From positions 1 to 64,000 of the forward strand of contig NZ_JAEMVB010000007.1 in assembly GCF_029215995.1 (NCBI RefSeq): a DNA stretch of 64,000 nt, written 5' to 3'. The number at the start of each line of letters is the position of its first letter. The first letter of the stretch is position 1. Shown here in pieces: positions 55,065-64,000 of the stretch. The notes under the pieces were generated by a model, which ran no database searches, had not been told where the DNA came from, and saw only the letters and a list, made by a program, of their open reading frames with translations. The position numbers and the translations under genes are program-made. This stretch comes from Sulfurimonas sp. SAG-AH-194-L11 (GTDB taxonomy: Bacteria; Campylobacterota; Campylobacteria; Campylobacterales; Sulfurimonadaceae).

Positions 55065-55449
55065 CTGAATCCTTTTTTAAATTGTTTTGTGGAGTAAATG
55101 ACTCATCACATTTACCTGATTTTACATTATAACGGTTAACAAACATACTCGTAAAAACACTAAACTGCATTATAATACCAAGTATATCTGTTAAAAAACC
55201 AGGAATGATAAGTAAAATTGCTCCAAAGAGTGTAAAAAGATTTAAGCGTTGGAACTGTGCTAAGTCTATACAGTTGTATGAAACTGCCGTCATGTTTTCA
55301 ACCAGTGTTTTTCTAAAGTTTATAAGTATACTTATACCAATAAAAGCACTCATCATTATCTCTAAGAAAGTCAATAAACCTCCAATAGTAGAAGAGATAC
55401 TGACTGAAAGCAAGACTTCTAAAAAGAGATAAATGACAAAATAAATCAT
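55018..55449 (-). CDS. FxsA-family membrane protein
   Basis: The 143-residue protein has about three membrane segments, including 'LFTLFGAILLIIPGFLTDILGIIMQ' with the family's IPGFLTD motif. E. coli FxsA affects phage T7 exclusion when overproduced, but its normal role is unknown. It lies 1 bp after proS and overlaps the thiol protein gene by 47 bp. In H. pylori the hem genes and proS are adjacent, so this pair of genes is an insertion here. Confidence 0.85.
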   Translation of the reverse strand: MIYFVIYLFLEVLLSVSISSTIGGLLTFLEIMMSAFIGISILINFRKTLVENMTAVSYNCIDLAQFQRLNLFTLFGAILLIIPGFLTDILGIIMQFSVFTSMFVNRYNVKSGKCDESFTPQNNLKKDSDVIDVEIISNNTTIN

Positions 55450-55450
55450 A

Positions 55451-57154
55451 CTAAATAATGTCCATCACATAAGAAAATATTTCATCTGCACTTACTGCTG
55501 TTTTCTCCGTAGTTGTACGCTCATACACCTGCACATTTCCATTCACTAACTCTTTACCTATAATAACAGTATATGGGAAACCAATAAGTTCAGCATCTTT
55601 CATCTTAAAACCAAAGCGCTCTTTTCTATCATCAAGCATCACTTCAACATTTTGGTCTTGAAGCTCTTTATAAAGCTTTTCACCAGCTGCCATTTGTGCT
55701 TCATCTTTAATGTTACTCACCATTATATTTACCATATAAGGTGCTGTTGCCTTTGTCCAGATACAACCATTTTCATCATGATGTTGTTCTATAACGGATG
55801 CAACTAGACGCGAGATACCCATACCGTATGTCCCCATCATAAAAGGCTGTGCTTTTCCATTTTCATCTAAGTACTCCGCTTTTAAAGCTTTTGAGTAAGT
55901 AGTTCCAAGTTTAAATATATGACCAACCTCTATCCCTTTAGTAAATGAGAGTTCTCCATCGCAATGAGGACAGCTATCACCTGCATTTACTTCAGAAATA
56001 TCTGCAAAATATGCAACATCACTTATAACTGATAAATCTGCACCAACATAGTGATAATCAAGCTCATTTGCTCCGCAAACCATATGTTTTGCATCTTTAA
56101 GATTTAAATCTATTACATGTTTTGCCTTATCTTGATCGAGTATCCCAATAAAACCAGGAACTAAACCGAGAGCTTTTAGTTCTTCTTCACTTACATCTTC
56201 TATCTCTAAAGCATCTGCTGCATTAACAGCTTTTACTTCTTGAAGATTATCACAACCACGTAAAAAGAAGAGAACTACTTCAGACTCCGTTTCATAGATA
56301 AGTTTCTTTGCAACACATTTCACTGTATAGTAAGGATCTATCTTAAAAAATGCAGCTAAATCATCTATACTTTTTATATCTGGAGTTTGAAACTTATTAA
56401 ACTCTGCTTGGGGAGCATCTGGTATTACTTTTTTCTCTCCACTAATAGCAGCTTCAATATTTGCACCATACTCACAAGAAGAACAGACTGCAATCGTATC
56501 TTCTCCACTATCTGCGATTACCATAAGCTCTTTAGAACCACTTCCACCTATTGCTCCACTATCAGCTTCAACAACACGATAATCCAATCCTAAACGGCTA
56601 AGGATTCTCTTATATGCCGCTTCCATTAAGTCAAATTCACGGTCTAAATCTTCTTGGCTTGAATGAAAAGAGTACCCATCCTTCATGATAAACTCACGTC
56701 CACGCATAAGCCCAAAACGCGGTCTCGCCTCATCACGAAACTTAGTTTTTATCTGATAAAGGTTAAGTGGCAAATTTTTATATGAAGTTACACGGTTACG
56801 AATCAACTCAACCATCATCTCTTCATGAGTTGGTCCTAGAACAAACATATTGTCTTTTCTATCATGAAAACGGAGTAACTCTTTTCCAAACTTCTCAATT
56901 CTTCCACTCTTTTGCCATAACTCAGCTGGTGTTACAAAAGAGAGTTCAACCTCTTGTGCTCCAACTTTAGTCATCTCTTCATTTACGATAGCTTCTATCT
57001 TTTTGATAACACGTTTTGCTAGAGGCATATAGTTATAAAGTCCTGCTGCACTTTGAGAGATAAAACCTGCTCGTGCTAAAAATATATGACTTGCTAAACT
57101 AGCATCTGATGGTGCCTCTTTACTTGTTGGTATAAATGCTTTACTTCTTCTCAC
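55451..57154 (-). CDS. proS: Prolyl-tRNA synthetase (bacterial type)
   Basis: The 567-residue protein starts with GTG at 57154 (AAGGA upstream). It has class II motifs ('[28 protein letters not shown]'-region motif 2 within residues 130-155, and '[10 protein letters not shown]' motif 3) and the INS editing domain between them (about 225-405). C-terminal anticodon-binding domain from about 470. It is coupled with hemA and the polyprenyl synthase, as in H. pylori (HP0238-HP0240, from memory). Confidence 0.96.
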   Translation of the reverse strand: MRRSKAFIPTSKEAPSDASLASHIFLARAGFISQSAAGLYNYMPLAKRVIKKIEAIVNEEMTKVGAQEVELSFVTPAELWQKSGRIEKFGKELLRFHDRKDNMFVLGPTHEEMMVELIRNRVTSYKNLPLNLYQIKTKFRDEARPRFGLMRGREFIMKDGYSFHSSQEDLDREFDLMEAAYKRILSRLGLDYRVVEADSGAIGGSGSKELMVIADSGEDTIAVCSSCEYGANIEAAISGEKKVIPDAPQAEFNKFQTPDIKSIDDLAAFFKIDPYYTVKCVAKKLIYETESEVVLFFLRGCDNLQEVKAVNAADALEIEDVSEEELKALGLVPGFIGILDQDKAKHVIDLNLKDAKHMVCGANELDYHYVGADLSVISDVAYFADISEVNAGDSCPHCDGELSFTKGIEVGHIFKLGTTYSKALKAEYLDENGKAQPFMMGTYGMGISRLVASVIEQHHDENGCIWTKATAPYMVNIMVSNIKDEAQMAAGEKLYKELQDQNVEVMLDDRKERFGFKMKDAELIGFPYTVIIGKELVNGNVQVYERTTTEKTAVSADEIFSYVMDII

Positions 57155-57164
57155 TTGTCTTTCC

Positions 57165-58403
57165 TTAAACTTTTTCTTTCATCATTGAAGCCATTGCTCC
57201 GCTTATTAATTCTGTTTGTTTATCTTCTTTTGTATTTCTCATATTTGTAGTAAACTCATGTAAAAAACGTTTGAGTGCTTGTTCACACATTTTTTGAGCC
57301 TCAGCTTCATACTCTGCAGGGATATAACCCGCTTTTATAGCTCTTTGTGACTCTTGTAATGCAGCTGAATCTGCACGAGTATATATCTCTTTTATCAAAG
57401 GTTCTAAATCCTGCGTACTCACCTCAAAAAACTCTATAATTGCTCGACCGATAACACTATGTGCTGCACGTGATGCAAGTTCACGCGATGAAACATTTTC
57501 ATCTACTATCATTTTTAAATCATCAATTACAAAAAGATTTATTCGCTCACCCTTGTTATAATGTATATCACGAGGTAGTGCTAAATCAAACCAATACCTA
57601 TCAAAATCTCTTGACTCAATAATATCATCAGTGATAATAGGTTCAGGTGCAGATGTAGCTGTGTAAAGTATTTCAAACTCATTTACAGCATTTGGAAGTT
57701 CACTAAAGTCTATAACATTTGCAGAACATGTTTTTGCTAAAGCTTCTGCCTTATGCTTTGTTCGGTTCATAATGTAAACATCAGCACCCGCATTCACTAA
57801 ATGTTTCGCTGTTATCTCACTCATCTCTCCTACCCCAATGATAAGAACTTTTTTAGATTTTACATCATCTACTAAAGATTTTAATTGATTCACTGCAACA
57901 CTAGCCATAGAGACTGGTTTTGAAGATATATCAGTTGCGTTTCTTACCTTTGCTGCACACTTAAATGCCGACTTCATAGCCTTAGCAATTTTTTTACCAC
58001 AAAAGTTATTGTCATATGCGAAACGAAAAGCATCTTTGAGTTGCCCAACTATCTGAGTCTCACCAATAACCATTGAGTCTAAAGATGCAGCCACAGAAAA
58101 AAGATGATGAATAGCAGAACTATCATCAAAAATATCGGCACGACCCTCAAGCTCTTCAAGAGTAATTGATGAACGTTTCTCTAACATCTCTAGTATATGC
58201 ATCGTTGCAGCTGAGACATCATTGCAGTAACACAAAACTTCCATTCTATTACAAGTTGAAATAAGCATAGCTTCAGATATGGCATCACAACTTAGGAGTT
58301 TAGTTAAACAACCGCGTTTATTTTCATCATCTGGGTATGAGAGTTTTTCTCGTATCTCAAGTGTGGAGTTTCTGTGTGTAAAGCTTATGTTTAAGTAGTG
58401 CAT
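57165..58403 (-). CDS. hemA: Glutamyl-tRNA reductase
   Basis: The 412-residue protein has the catalytic Cys in '[13 protein letters not shown]' (C51), the NADPH motif '[17 protein letters not shown]' and a C-terminal dimerisation domain. It makes glutamate-1-semialdehyde for tetrapyrrole synthesis. It overlaps the polyprenyl synthase stop by one base and ends 10 bp before proS. Heme demand is high in an organism with these cytochromes. Confidence 0.96.
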   Translation of the reverse strand: MHYLNISFTHRNSTLEIREKLSYPDDENKRGCLTKLLSCDAISEAMLISTCNRMEVLCYCNDVSAATMHILEMLEKRSSITLEELEGRADIFDDSSAIHHLFSVAASLDSMVIGETQIVGQLKDAFRFAYDNNFCGKKIAKAMKSAFKCAAKVRNATDISSKPVSMASVAVNQLKSLVDDVKSKKVLIIGVGEMSEITAKHLVNAGADVYIMNRTKHKAEALAKTCSANVIDFSELPNAVNEFEILYTATSAPEPIITDDIIESRDFDRYWFDLALPRDIHYNKGERINLFVIDDLKMIVDENVSSRELASRAAHSVIGRAIIEFFEVSTQDLEPLIKEIYTRADSAALQESQRAIKAGYIPAEYEAEAQKMCEQALKRFLHEFTTNMRNTKEDKQTELISGAMASMMKEKV

Positions 58404-59290
58404 TAAAAAGTTCTCTTTATCATAGTTTCTAAAATTAGGACAAGTTCAGCATCCTCACTCATCGCAGCTTGTGCTTCGTTTGAAAGCTTTTGTGCAAGTT
58501 CAAAAGACTTTTCAATCGTTTTATGTTCTTGCATTTTTTCTTTTATCCAAAGTGTGTCATCTTTACTTATCTCTTTAGCATGAAATGATACAAAACGCTC
58601 TTTATCTTCTGTGTTTAACTCTTCGTACAGATATATATAAGGAAGTGTACATTTCCCCTCTACGAAATCATTCATAGCAGGTTTACCAAGTACTTCCTCA
58701 CTCGCAGTAATATCTAAAATATCATCTATAATCTGAAAAGAGAGTCCAAGATTTCGACCATAAAGTGCATGTTTCTCAGCATCTTTACCTACAAGAAGCG
58801 CACTCGCTTTTGCTGCCGCTTCGATAAGTGTTGCAGTTTTAAGATAGAGCATATCTAGATAAAGTTTCTCATCTGAGTTAAATGTCTCAGCCATCTTAAC
58901 ATCCATCATCTCACCCTTTGAGAGTGCTGTAACAGAAGATGCTACAGTTTGTGCTACATCTTTGTCAAACGCCACAAGCTCAGTAAAAGCTTTTGAGTAG
59001 AGAATATCACCAAGCATTACGGCTATTTTACTACCACTGCTGGCGTTAACTGAGACAACACCCCTGCGAGTCATAGCATCATCAATCACATCATCATGTA
59101 GGAGTGAAGCACCATGTATAAGCTCAACTATAGCGGCTAAGAGAGGTGCATCTTTATGATTAGGAGCAATTTTTAAGATAAGTTTTGCTCGTAAGCGTTT
59201 ACCCCCACTTAGAGTACTAAAAAGTTTTGTAACTTCATCATAGTCTATCTCTTGTATTAGTCTCGCTATCTCTTTTTCTACTCTTTGCAT
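58403..59290 (-). CDS. Polyprenyl diphosphate synthase
   Basis: The 295-residue protein has the first Asp-rich motif 'LLHDDVIDD' (D66-D71 region, consistent with FARM) and the second 'FQIIDDILD'. Length and pattern fit octaprenyl/geranylgeranyl-type synthases (ispA/ispB branch), not short-chain ones with certainty. It probably builds the side chain of menaquinone or undecaprenyl carriers. It overlaps the hypothetical secreted gene upstream by one base. Confidence 0.93.
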   Translation of the reverse strand: MQRVEKEIARLIQEIDYDEVTKLFSTLSGGKRLRAKLILKIAPNHKDAPLLAAIVELIHGASLLHDDVIDDAMTRRGVVSVNASSGSKIAVMLGDILYSKAFTELVAFDKDVAQTVASSVTALSKGEMMDVKMAETFNSDEKLYLDMLYLKTATLIEAAAKASALLVGKDAEKHALYGRNLGLSFQIIDDILDITASEEVLGKPAMNDFVEGKCTLPYIYLYEELNTEDKERFVSFHAKEISKDDTLWIKEKMQEHKTIEKSFELAQKLSNEAQAAMSEDAELVLILETMIKRTF

Positions 59291-59709
59291 TAGCTCTTCT
59301 TCTTAATTTTTTCTATTTTTATTTGAGATTTTTTATCAGATAAATAAATTTCAAATTTCGCTCTATTTTCCTTAAAATCAAACTCTTTAAATTTTACTAA
59401 AAGATAAGGTGCTTCATACAGAGCACTATCTTTTTGCTTTAAAGAAACCTTAAAACTTTGATTTTTTGTATTTAGATACAGTATAGTTTGTGCAAGTTTA
59501 GTATCATATGAATGAAATAGTACTAAACCTTCATTTACATAAAGTGTCCAACGAAACTTAAACTCCCTCTCATAATTACTATATCTTACAAGAAACTTTG
59601 TTGATTCATCCTTTTTAGAAGATATTTCATACATATCTGTAAATTCAATAGCATTAAGTGTGTTAAAGAGTAATGCCACTGCGATAAAAATGCGTACAAA
59701 AGCTCGCAT
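59290..59709 (-). CDS. Secreted hypothetical protein, 139 aa
   Basis: The 139-residue protein has a signal peptide (about 1-21, MRAFVRIFIAVALLFNTLNA) and a basic beta-rich remainder ('SKFLVRYSNYEREFKFRWT'-like strands). No known family is recognised. It lies between argB and the polyprenyl synthase, 2 bp from argB, and overlaps the synthase start; it is probably cotranscribed and periplasmic. Confidence 0.65.
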   Translation of the reverse strand: MRAFVRIFIAVALLFNTLNAIEFTDMYEISSKKDESTKFLVRYSNYEREFKFRWTLYVNEGLVLFHSYDTKLAQTILYLNTKNQSFKVSLKQKDSALYEAPYLLVKFKEFDFKENRAKFEIYLSDKKSQIKIEKIKKKS

Positions 59710-59711
59710 CC

Positions 59712-60563
59712 TTATCCAATTATCTCCGTTCCAACACCTTCAGAAGTAAAAAGTTCTAAAAGCATAGAGTGTTCTAAGCGACCATCTATTATGTGTGCTT
59801 TAGCAACACCACCATCTATAGCTTCAAGACAAGCATCCACTTTTGGAACCATTCCACCATAAATCGTTCCATCTGCTTTAAGAGCTTCTACTTCTGCTTT
59901 TGTTAAAGATGAAAAAAGTTCTTTGTCATTGTTTAAAACGCCAGAAGTATCTGTTAAGAAGATGATTTTATTTGCACCGATAGCTTTTGCAACATATGAA
60001 GCACAAAGGTCTGCATTTATGTTAAAACCAGGATGACCCATCTCAGAACCCGCGGCAATAGGAGCGATAACAGGGATAAAACCCTCACGAATAAGGTTTA
60101 GAACAACATCAGAATCTACATCTGTGATATTTCCAGTAAGCCCCCACTTAGCAAAGTCTTTTGCCTCAGCTTTAATGAAATGAGCATCTTTTCCACTCAC
60201 CCCAATAGCTTTGGCAGAGTGCGAGTTTAAAAGTGAGACAATCTCTTTGTTTATCTCTCCACTTAAAATCATCTCAGCAATTCGCATAACCTCTTTTGTA
60301 GTTACACGCTGACCCTCTATAAACTTAGTCTCTATCTTTAAAGCATCAAGCATCTCAGTGATTTTTTTACCACCACCATGAATGATAACTGGTTTAATCC
60401 CAACAAGATACATAAGTAAAATATCTTCAGCAAATTTCTCTTTTAACTGAGGTGATGTTTGTGCTGAACCACCATACTTTATAACAACTATCTCTTTACG
60501 AAACTCTTTTATAAATGGAAGGGCATCAAGGAGTGTTTTTACTGTTTCTATTTTTGCTTGCAA
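59712..60563 (-). CDS. argB: Acetylglutamate kinase
   Basis: The 283-residue protein starts with TTG at 60563 (AGGA seven bases upstream). It has 'KYGGSA' (29-34), 'VIIHGGGKKITEML' (HGGGKK 62-67) and 'GGMVPKVDACLEAI', all typical. It phosphorylates N-acetylglutamate in arginine synthesis. It is separate from argH in this window. Confidence 0.96.
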   Translation of the reverse strand: MQAKIETVKTLLDALPFIKEFRKEIVVIKYGGSAQTSPQLKEKFAEDILLMYLVGIKPVIIHGGGKKITEMLDALKIETKFIEGQRVTTKEVMRIAEMILSGEINKEIVSLLNSHSAKAIGVSGKDAHFIKAEAKDFAKWGLTGNITDVDSDVVLNLIREGFIPVIAPIAAGSEMGHPGFNINADLCASYVAKAIGANKIIFLTDTSGVLNNDKELFSSLTKAEVEALKADGTIYGGMVPKVDACLEAIDGGVAKAHIIDGRLEHSMLLELFTSEGVGTEIIG

Positions 60564-60614
60564 TATTTTTCCTATATCTATCTATATAATTTTGTTATTT
60601 TATCTAAATATAGG

Positions 60615-61499
60615 TTATTCTTTTATAAAAGGATGCACTAGCTCTATTTCTAAATCAAGTAAAGAGAGAGGTAAGTTAAAGTTCTCTACTTTTACAAAAT
60701 CCTTATAAGTAACTAAAAGTGAGTCAGCATTATCACGAAGGAGTATCTCTTCTAACTCCTCTTTTTTAAAAGAATGATGGTCTGCAAAGTAGTTTTTACT
60801 CACAAGGTCAGGCAAAAACTCATCGAGTCGTTCTGGTCTTGCTATGGCTGTAACAAGTGACATTTTTTGTGTCGCATATTTGAGTTCTACTCTGCGTTTA
60901 AAGTCTACACCATCTACTAAAACTGATACATCTTTTCCTCTCCAAAGCCTCTCACGAAATGGACCGGAGGGAAGACATCTATTGTTTATACTATTCACTT
61001 CTATGAGAATATCTCTCTTTTTTATATCATGTTTGGAGTATGCATCATCTAAGAAAATGCTCTTTACACCCATCTCTTTAGCTTTAAGTATCCCCTCTTT
61101 TCTATCTTCACTCACGATAACTACTGCATTTGGAAGTTTATGGGCATATATCATCGCTTCATCACCGCTAATACTAACATCGTAAAGGATTTTTGTTTTA
61201 TCTTTTACTACATAAAGTCCGCTAGAATCTCGACCGTAACCTCGTAGTATTATCGCTGTGTTTTCATGAGACGAAGCAAGGGCTATTACTAAAGGAGTTT
61301 TACCACTGCCACCAACTGTTAGGTTTCCAACACTTACGATGTCTATGTTAAACTCCTCAGCCCTTTTACTCTTAAAACGTAGCCACATTAAAAAGCAGTA
61401 CAGATACGAGAGAGGAAGGAGACAAAAGGAGATGAGTTTTTGGAAGAAATTTGGGTTGTAGAAGTACTTCTCAACCCAAAATACAAGAGAATTTTTCAA
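60615..61499 (-). CDS. lpxK: Tetraacyldisaccharide 4'-kinase (lipid A kinase)
   Basis: The 294-residue protein has a Walker A 'NLTVGGSGKTPL' (GGSGKT 63-68), preceded by the conserved 'EKYFYNPNFFQK' and a membrane-facing N-terminus. The start is TTG at 61499; the AAGGG lies farther away than usual, so the start is uncertain by a few codons. It phosphorylates the lipid A precursor, supporting a Gram-negative outer membrane. It is shorter than E. coli LpxK (328). Confidence 0.92.
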   Translation of the reverse strand: MKNSLVFWVEKYFYNPNFFQKLISFCLLPLSYLYCFLMWLRFKSKRAEEFNIDIVSVGNLTVGGSGKTPLVIALASSHENTAIILRGYGRDSSGLYVVKDKTKILYDVSISGDEAMIYAHKLPNAVVIVSEDRKEGILKAKEMGVKSIFLDDAYSKHDIKKRDILIEVNSINNRCLPSGPFRERLWRGKDVSVLVDGVDFKRRVELKYATQKMSLVTAIARPERLDEFLPDLVSKNYFADHHSFKKEELEEILLRDNADSLLVTYKDFVKVENFNLPLSLLDLEIELVHPFIKE

Positions 61500-61506
61500 G
61501 AAAAAT

Positions 61507-62628
61507 CTATACCCTTGTTTTAGCTATTTTTTTAATTTTGTCTATGACAGATTTTACCTCAGCATCACTCATGTTTGCATAGATTGGAAGTGAAAGTACT
61601 TGTTGATATGAACGCAGTGCTACTGGATAATCATTTACTCTCAAAGAGTACTTTGTTTTATAGTACGAGAGTAAATGCAGTGGAATATAATGAAGTCCCG
61701 TACCAATACTGACATTTTTAAGTTCAACTGCAAAAGAGTCACGATTTTTATCAATTTTTATAATATACAAAGAGAAAGGATTTTCTTCATTATCCATCGT
61801 TGGAACAGTAACATGGTCTATACTTTCAAGTGCATTTGAGTACATACTAGCAATATGGCGTTGTCTCTTTATAACTGCATCTTGGTCAGCCACCATAGCA
61901 CGGATATATGCTGCATTTAATGGGCTTAAAGAGTAGTCATTTCCAATATCTACAACATCATAAATATAATCAAGTGCATTTTCATTACGTACTATTGCAT
62001 GATTCATCAGAAGTCTTGCTCGCTCAATAATCTCATCACTATTAGTAACTAGCATACCACCATTACAGATATTTTTCTTGAGATGTGGTGAGAAGTTAAA
62101 ACATACTATGTCTGCACCAGTTGAACCTATTTTTTCACCCTTATATGTTGCACCTAGAGCATCACTTGCATCTTCTACTATTTTTACATTATAATTTTTA
62201 GCCATTGCATATACACGTTCTAAATCAACTGTAGCCCCACCGAGGTGAGTTATTATGACAGCCTTGAGCTTTTTACTTTTGTTTTCATCAAGGTAAACAT
62301 CTAGTTTATCTAGGTTAATGTTGTACGAATCTGCATCTATATCTATAAACACAGGTTCCGCATCAAAATGACGTACAACTTCAGGTACACTTGGATGAGC
62401 ATTTACTGAACAGACTACCTTGTCACCGCGTTTAAGGTCAAGTGCTAGCATAGCTAAGTGTAGTGCTGATGTTCCATGAGAAGTTGCAAGCACATGATCT
62501 GCTCCAACATACTGGGCAAACTCTCGCTCAAGTTCTTCTACCTGGTTTATATCTTCTCCATCAAGAGTATCGCTTACATGTGAATGCGCATCTCTAGAAC
62601 TCTCATATCTACTAAATGGTATTTTCAT
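61507..62628 (-). CDS. DegT/DnrJ/EryC1/StrS-family aminotransferase
   Basis: The 373-residue PLP enzyme has 'VEDASDALGATYKG' (PLP-binding Asp153) and 'FNFSPHLKKNICNGGML', where K184 or K185 is the likely Schiff-base Lys. Such enzymes transfer amino groups to nucleotide sugars, e.g. PseC or PglE in Campylobacterota. The substrate cannot be read from sequence; glycan or surface-sugar synthesis is likely. It lies between nadE and lpxK, 7-10 bp apart from each. Confidence 0.88.
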   Translation of the reverse strand: MKIPFSRYESSRDAHSHVSDTLDGEDINQVEELEREFAQYVGADHVLATSHGTSALHLAMLALDLKRGDKVVCSVNAHPSVPEVVRHFDAEPVFIDIDADSYNINLDKLDVYLDENKSKKLKAVIITHLGGATVDLERVYAMAKNYNVKIVEDASDALGATYKGEKIGSTGADIVCFNFSPHLKKNICNGGMLVTNSDEIIERARLLMNHAIVRNENALDYIYDVVDIGNDYSLSPLNAAYIRAMVADQDAVIKRQRHIASMYSNALESIDHVTVPTMDNEENPFSLYIIKIDKNRDSFAVELKNVSIGTGLHYIPLHLLSYYKTKYSLRVNDYPVALRSYQQVLSLPIYANMSDAEVKSVIDKIKKIAKTRV

Positions 62629-62638
62629 TTTGTTTCCT

Positions 62639-63445
62639 TTATAAAGTTATATCTCTTGGATAGTTAAAATCATGTCCTACTGTTCTTGATGTTAACTTTG
62701 CGATAACAGGCATCTTTCTCTTAAAGTGGTTACGAAAAATTCTCTGTATTATCATATCTAACATCTTTGCATCTACACCTTTTGCTATTATCTCCTCACG
62801 AGAGAGTCTCTCTTCTACATAGAGCTTCATAGCAGCATCTAGCTGAGCATAGCTATAACCTAAATCATCTTCATCACTCTGTCCATCCCATAAATCTGCA
62901 GAGGGAGGCTTTTGAATGATAGACTTGCTTACACCCAGATACTCTGCAAGCTCAAAGACTTCACTCTTGTACAAATCCCCGATGGGATTAACAGCCGAAG
63001 CCAAATCACCATAGAGTGTTCCATATCCAAGCATCAACTCACTCTTATTGCTTGTACCTAAAACTAAAGCACCCTCTCTAGCACTTATATCAAAAAGAGT
63101 AGCCATTCTCATGCGTGAAGAGAAGTTTCCTTTTCTTAAGTTATTAAGTTCAGGGTTTAACACTTCATATGCTCTGAGCATTGGTTCAATAGAAGCGGTG
63201 ATTGTGTTAAGAGAAAAGTCACTACATAACTCATCAGCATCATCAAGTGAACTCTTAGAAGAGTACTGCGATGGCATTTTTACACATAAGAGGTCATTTT
63301 TAAAGACAGCCTCTGCCAAAACAGCTACAACAGCCGAATCCAATCCACCACTCAAACCAACTACAACTTTTTTAAGTCCTGTTTTTTTCACTTCATTTTC
63401 TAAAAAAGATTGTAGATACTCGGTGATTTGACTATATTTACTCAT
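62639..63445 (-). CDS. nadE: NAD+ synthase, ammonia-dependent type
   Basis: The 268-residue protein has the P-loop 'VVGLSGGLDSAVVAV' (SGGLDS 32-37), 'GTSNKSELMLGYGTLYGD' and 'KPPSADLWDGQSDE', all typical. It lacks the N-terminal glutaminase domain, so it uses ammonia. It adenylates and amidates nicotinic acid adenine dinucleotide. First of the minus-strand genes nadE-degT-lpxK, with its promoter in the 125-bp gap upstream. Confidence 0.96.
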   Translation of the reverse strand: MSKYSQITEYLQSFLENEVKKTGLKKVVVGLSGGLDSAVVAVLAEAVFKNDLLCVKMPSQYSSKSSLDDADELCSDFSLNTITASIEPMLRAYEVLNPELNNLRKGNFSSRMRMATLFDISAREGALVLGTSNKSELMLGYGTLYGDLASAVNPIGDLYKSEVFELAEYLGVSKSIIQKPPSADLWDGQSDEDDLGYSYAQLDAAMKLYVEERLSREEIIAKGVDAKMLDMIIQRIFRNHFKRKMPVIAKLTSRTVGHDFNYPRDITL

Positions 63446-63570
63446 TTAAAAACAAAACCTTTACAAATTATTAACTAATATTATTATAACTAAGTTTGGT
63501 AACAAATTAAACTTTAAGATTAAAAGAACTACTATAGTATAAATATTACTTATCTAATTGGAGTTTTAAA

Positions 63571-63849
63571 ATGTATAAAAAATTATTACTTATTTCATCT
63601 TTACTTTTTACTACAACACTATTTTCTCAGCACCAAGAGGCAAAAGAACTGTTTACAGATGCTGAGTGTATGTCTTGTCATAACAACGAAGATTTCGTGC
63701 CAAGAGAAAAAAAAGTTCATAACTTCAAAAAATTATCAAAAGCTGTAGATGCTTGTCGTTTTAACAATGAAGCGGGCTGGTTTGATGATGAGAGTCTTGA
63801 TGTTTCAAAATATCTAAACCATAAATTTTATAAATTTAAAGAAGAGTAG
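63571..63849 (+). CDS. Small mono-heme cytochrome c-like protein
   Basis: The 92-residue protein has a signal peptide (about 1-20), and one heme site CMSCH (about 33-37). A later Cys ('AVDACRFNNEAGWF') and 'YLNHKFYKF' near the end resemble small periplasmic cytochromes of Campylobacterota. Start ATG is preceded by TTGGAG. It is convergent with the next gene, with no gap. Confidence 0.85.
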   Translation: MYKKLLLISSLLFTTTLFSQHQEAKELFTDAECMSCHNNEDFVPREKKVHNFKKLSKAVDACRFNNEAGWFDDESLDVSKYLNHKFYKFKEE

Positions 63850-64000
63850 TTAACACACCTCTTTTTTTGCCATATATTTTAACTCTTTACAAGAGAAGCC
63901 GGCCTCCTTTCTTGCCTCTATATTTAAATCATTTGGTCTTAAAAAACTTCGTGGATAATATTTTGCGATTATATCAAAAAAAATATCTGTTGAAAGAGCT
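63850..64000 (-). CDS. 3' end of an unidentified protein gene (5' end outside window)
   Basis: The minus-strand frame leaves the window at 64000 and ends with TAA at 63852-63850, giving 49 C-terminal residues ('IIAKYYPRSFLRPNDL', 'EARKEAGFSCKELKYMAKK', ends VC). I do not recognise the family. The stop directly abuts the stop of the cytochrome gene. Confidence 0.6.
   Translation of the reverse strand, partial: ALSTDIFFDIIAKYYPRSFLRPNDLNIEARKEAGFSCKELKYMAKKEVC

Noticed and set aside
63961-64000. Run of eight A (minus strand T) in the truncated last gene as a phase-variable tract
   Set aside because: The gene is cut by the window edge and the run is too short to support slippage as a claim.

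Overview
The window looks like chromosomal DNA of a sulfur-oxidising member of the Campylobacterota (Epsilonproteobacteria), most likely Sulfurimonas or a close relative. The DNA is AT-rich and genes are tightly packed, with many 1-20 bp overlaps. A soxXYZAB cluster is present. The run serA / small membrane protein / rpsA / ispH / aroA / pheT / pheS / HIT matches, from memory, Helicobacter pylori HP0397-HP0404, and the hemC, proS, hemA and polyprenyl synthase genes match HP0237-HP0240. No rRNA, tRNA, CRISPR array or intact transposase gene was seen.

Layout. 1-0.8 kb: 3' end of a DEAD-box RNA helicase. 0.9-4.1 kb (minus): an accessory operon of an MBL-fold hydrolase, a DsrE-like protein and two tandem DUF302-like proteins. 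4.4-9.7 kb (minus): soxX-soxY-soxZ-soxA-soxB followed by an outer-membrane porin. 9.8-14.9 kb (minus): dsbD, a periplasmic thioredoxin, a Cache-like sensor, an OmpR-type response regulator and a histidine kinase, reading toward sox. 15.0-22.2 kb (plus): a BFD-like protein, a YyaL-type thioredoxin-domain protein, PPK2, a 37-aa lipoprotein, PlsC, pdxJ, a broken Bro-N-type gene, pdxA and a nitroreductase. 22.2-22.46 kb: a fold-back element with 21-bp terminal inverted repeats. 22.5-33.0 kb (minus): a methyltransferase, hisG, an ABC-2 exporter, coaX, a secreted YyaL paralogue and a MacAB-TolC-like exporter. 33.3-38.7 kb (plus): an RND efflux operon whose pump is split into two genes. 38.8-48.1 kb (minus): serA to pheS. 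48.3-63.4 kb: HIT, OsmC-like, argH, a cytochrome, a UbiD-type decarboxylase, hemC, a thiol protein, fxsA-like, proS, hemA, polyprenyl synthase, argB, lpxK, a DegT aminotransferase and nadE. 63.6-64 kb: a small cytochrome and the 3' end of an unidentified gene.

How the genes fit together. SoxXA, SoxYZ and SoxB would carry out periplasmic thiosulfate oxidation without SoxCD, which is not in this window. DsbD and its neighbouring thioredoxin could supply periplasmic reductant to SoxYZ, as SoxV/SoxW do elsewhere. The two-component system lies in the same operon, just upstream of sox. Near-identical direct repeats (TTTTACA, 4 nt, TTTTACA, then 9 nt, then a -10-like hexamer) precede soxX and the MBL/DsrE/DUF302 operon, with a weaker copy before the secreted YyaL gene. 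This suggests one regulon for thiosulfate oxidation and periplasmic thiol chemistry. It is an inference: Campylobacterota promoters also carry an 11-bp periodic T-rich signal that could mimic such repeats.

The most interesting items are this candidate sox regulon, the tandem DUF302 genes with a 128-bp identical tract, the fold-back element, the split RND pump, the Bro-N gene with three nonsense codons and no frameshift inside the pdxJ-pdxA pair, and two very small membrane-associated genes.
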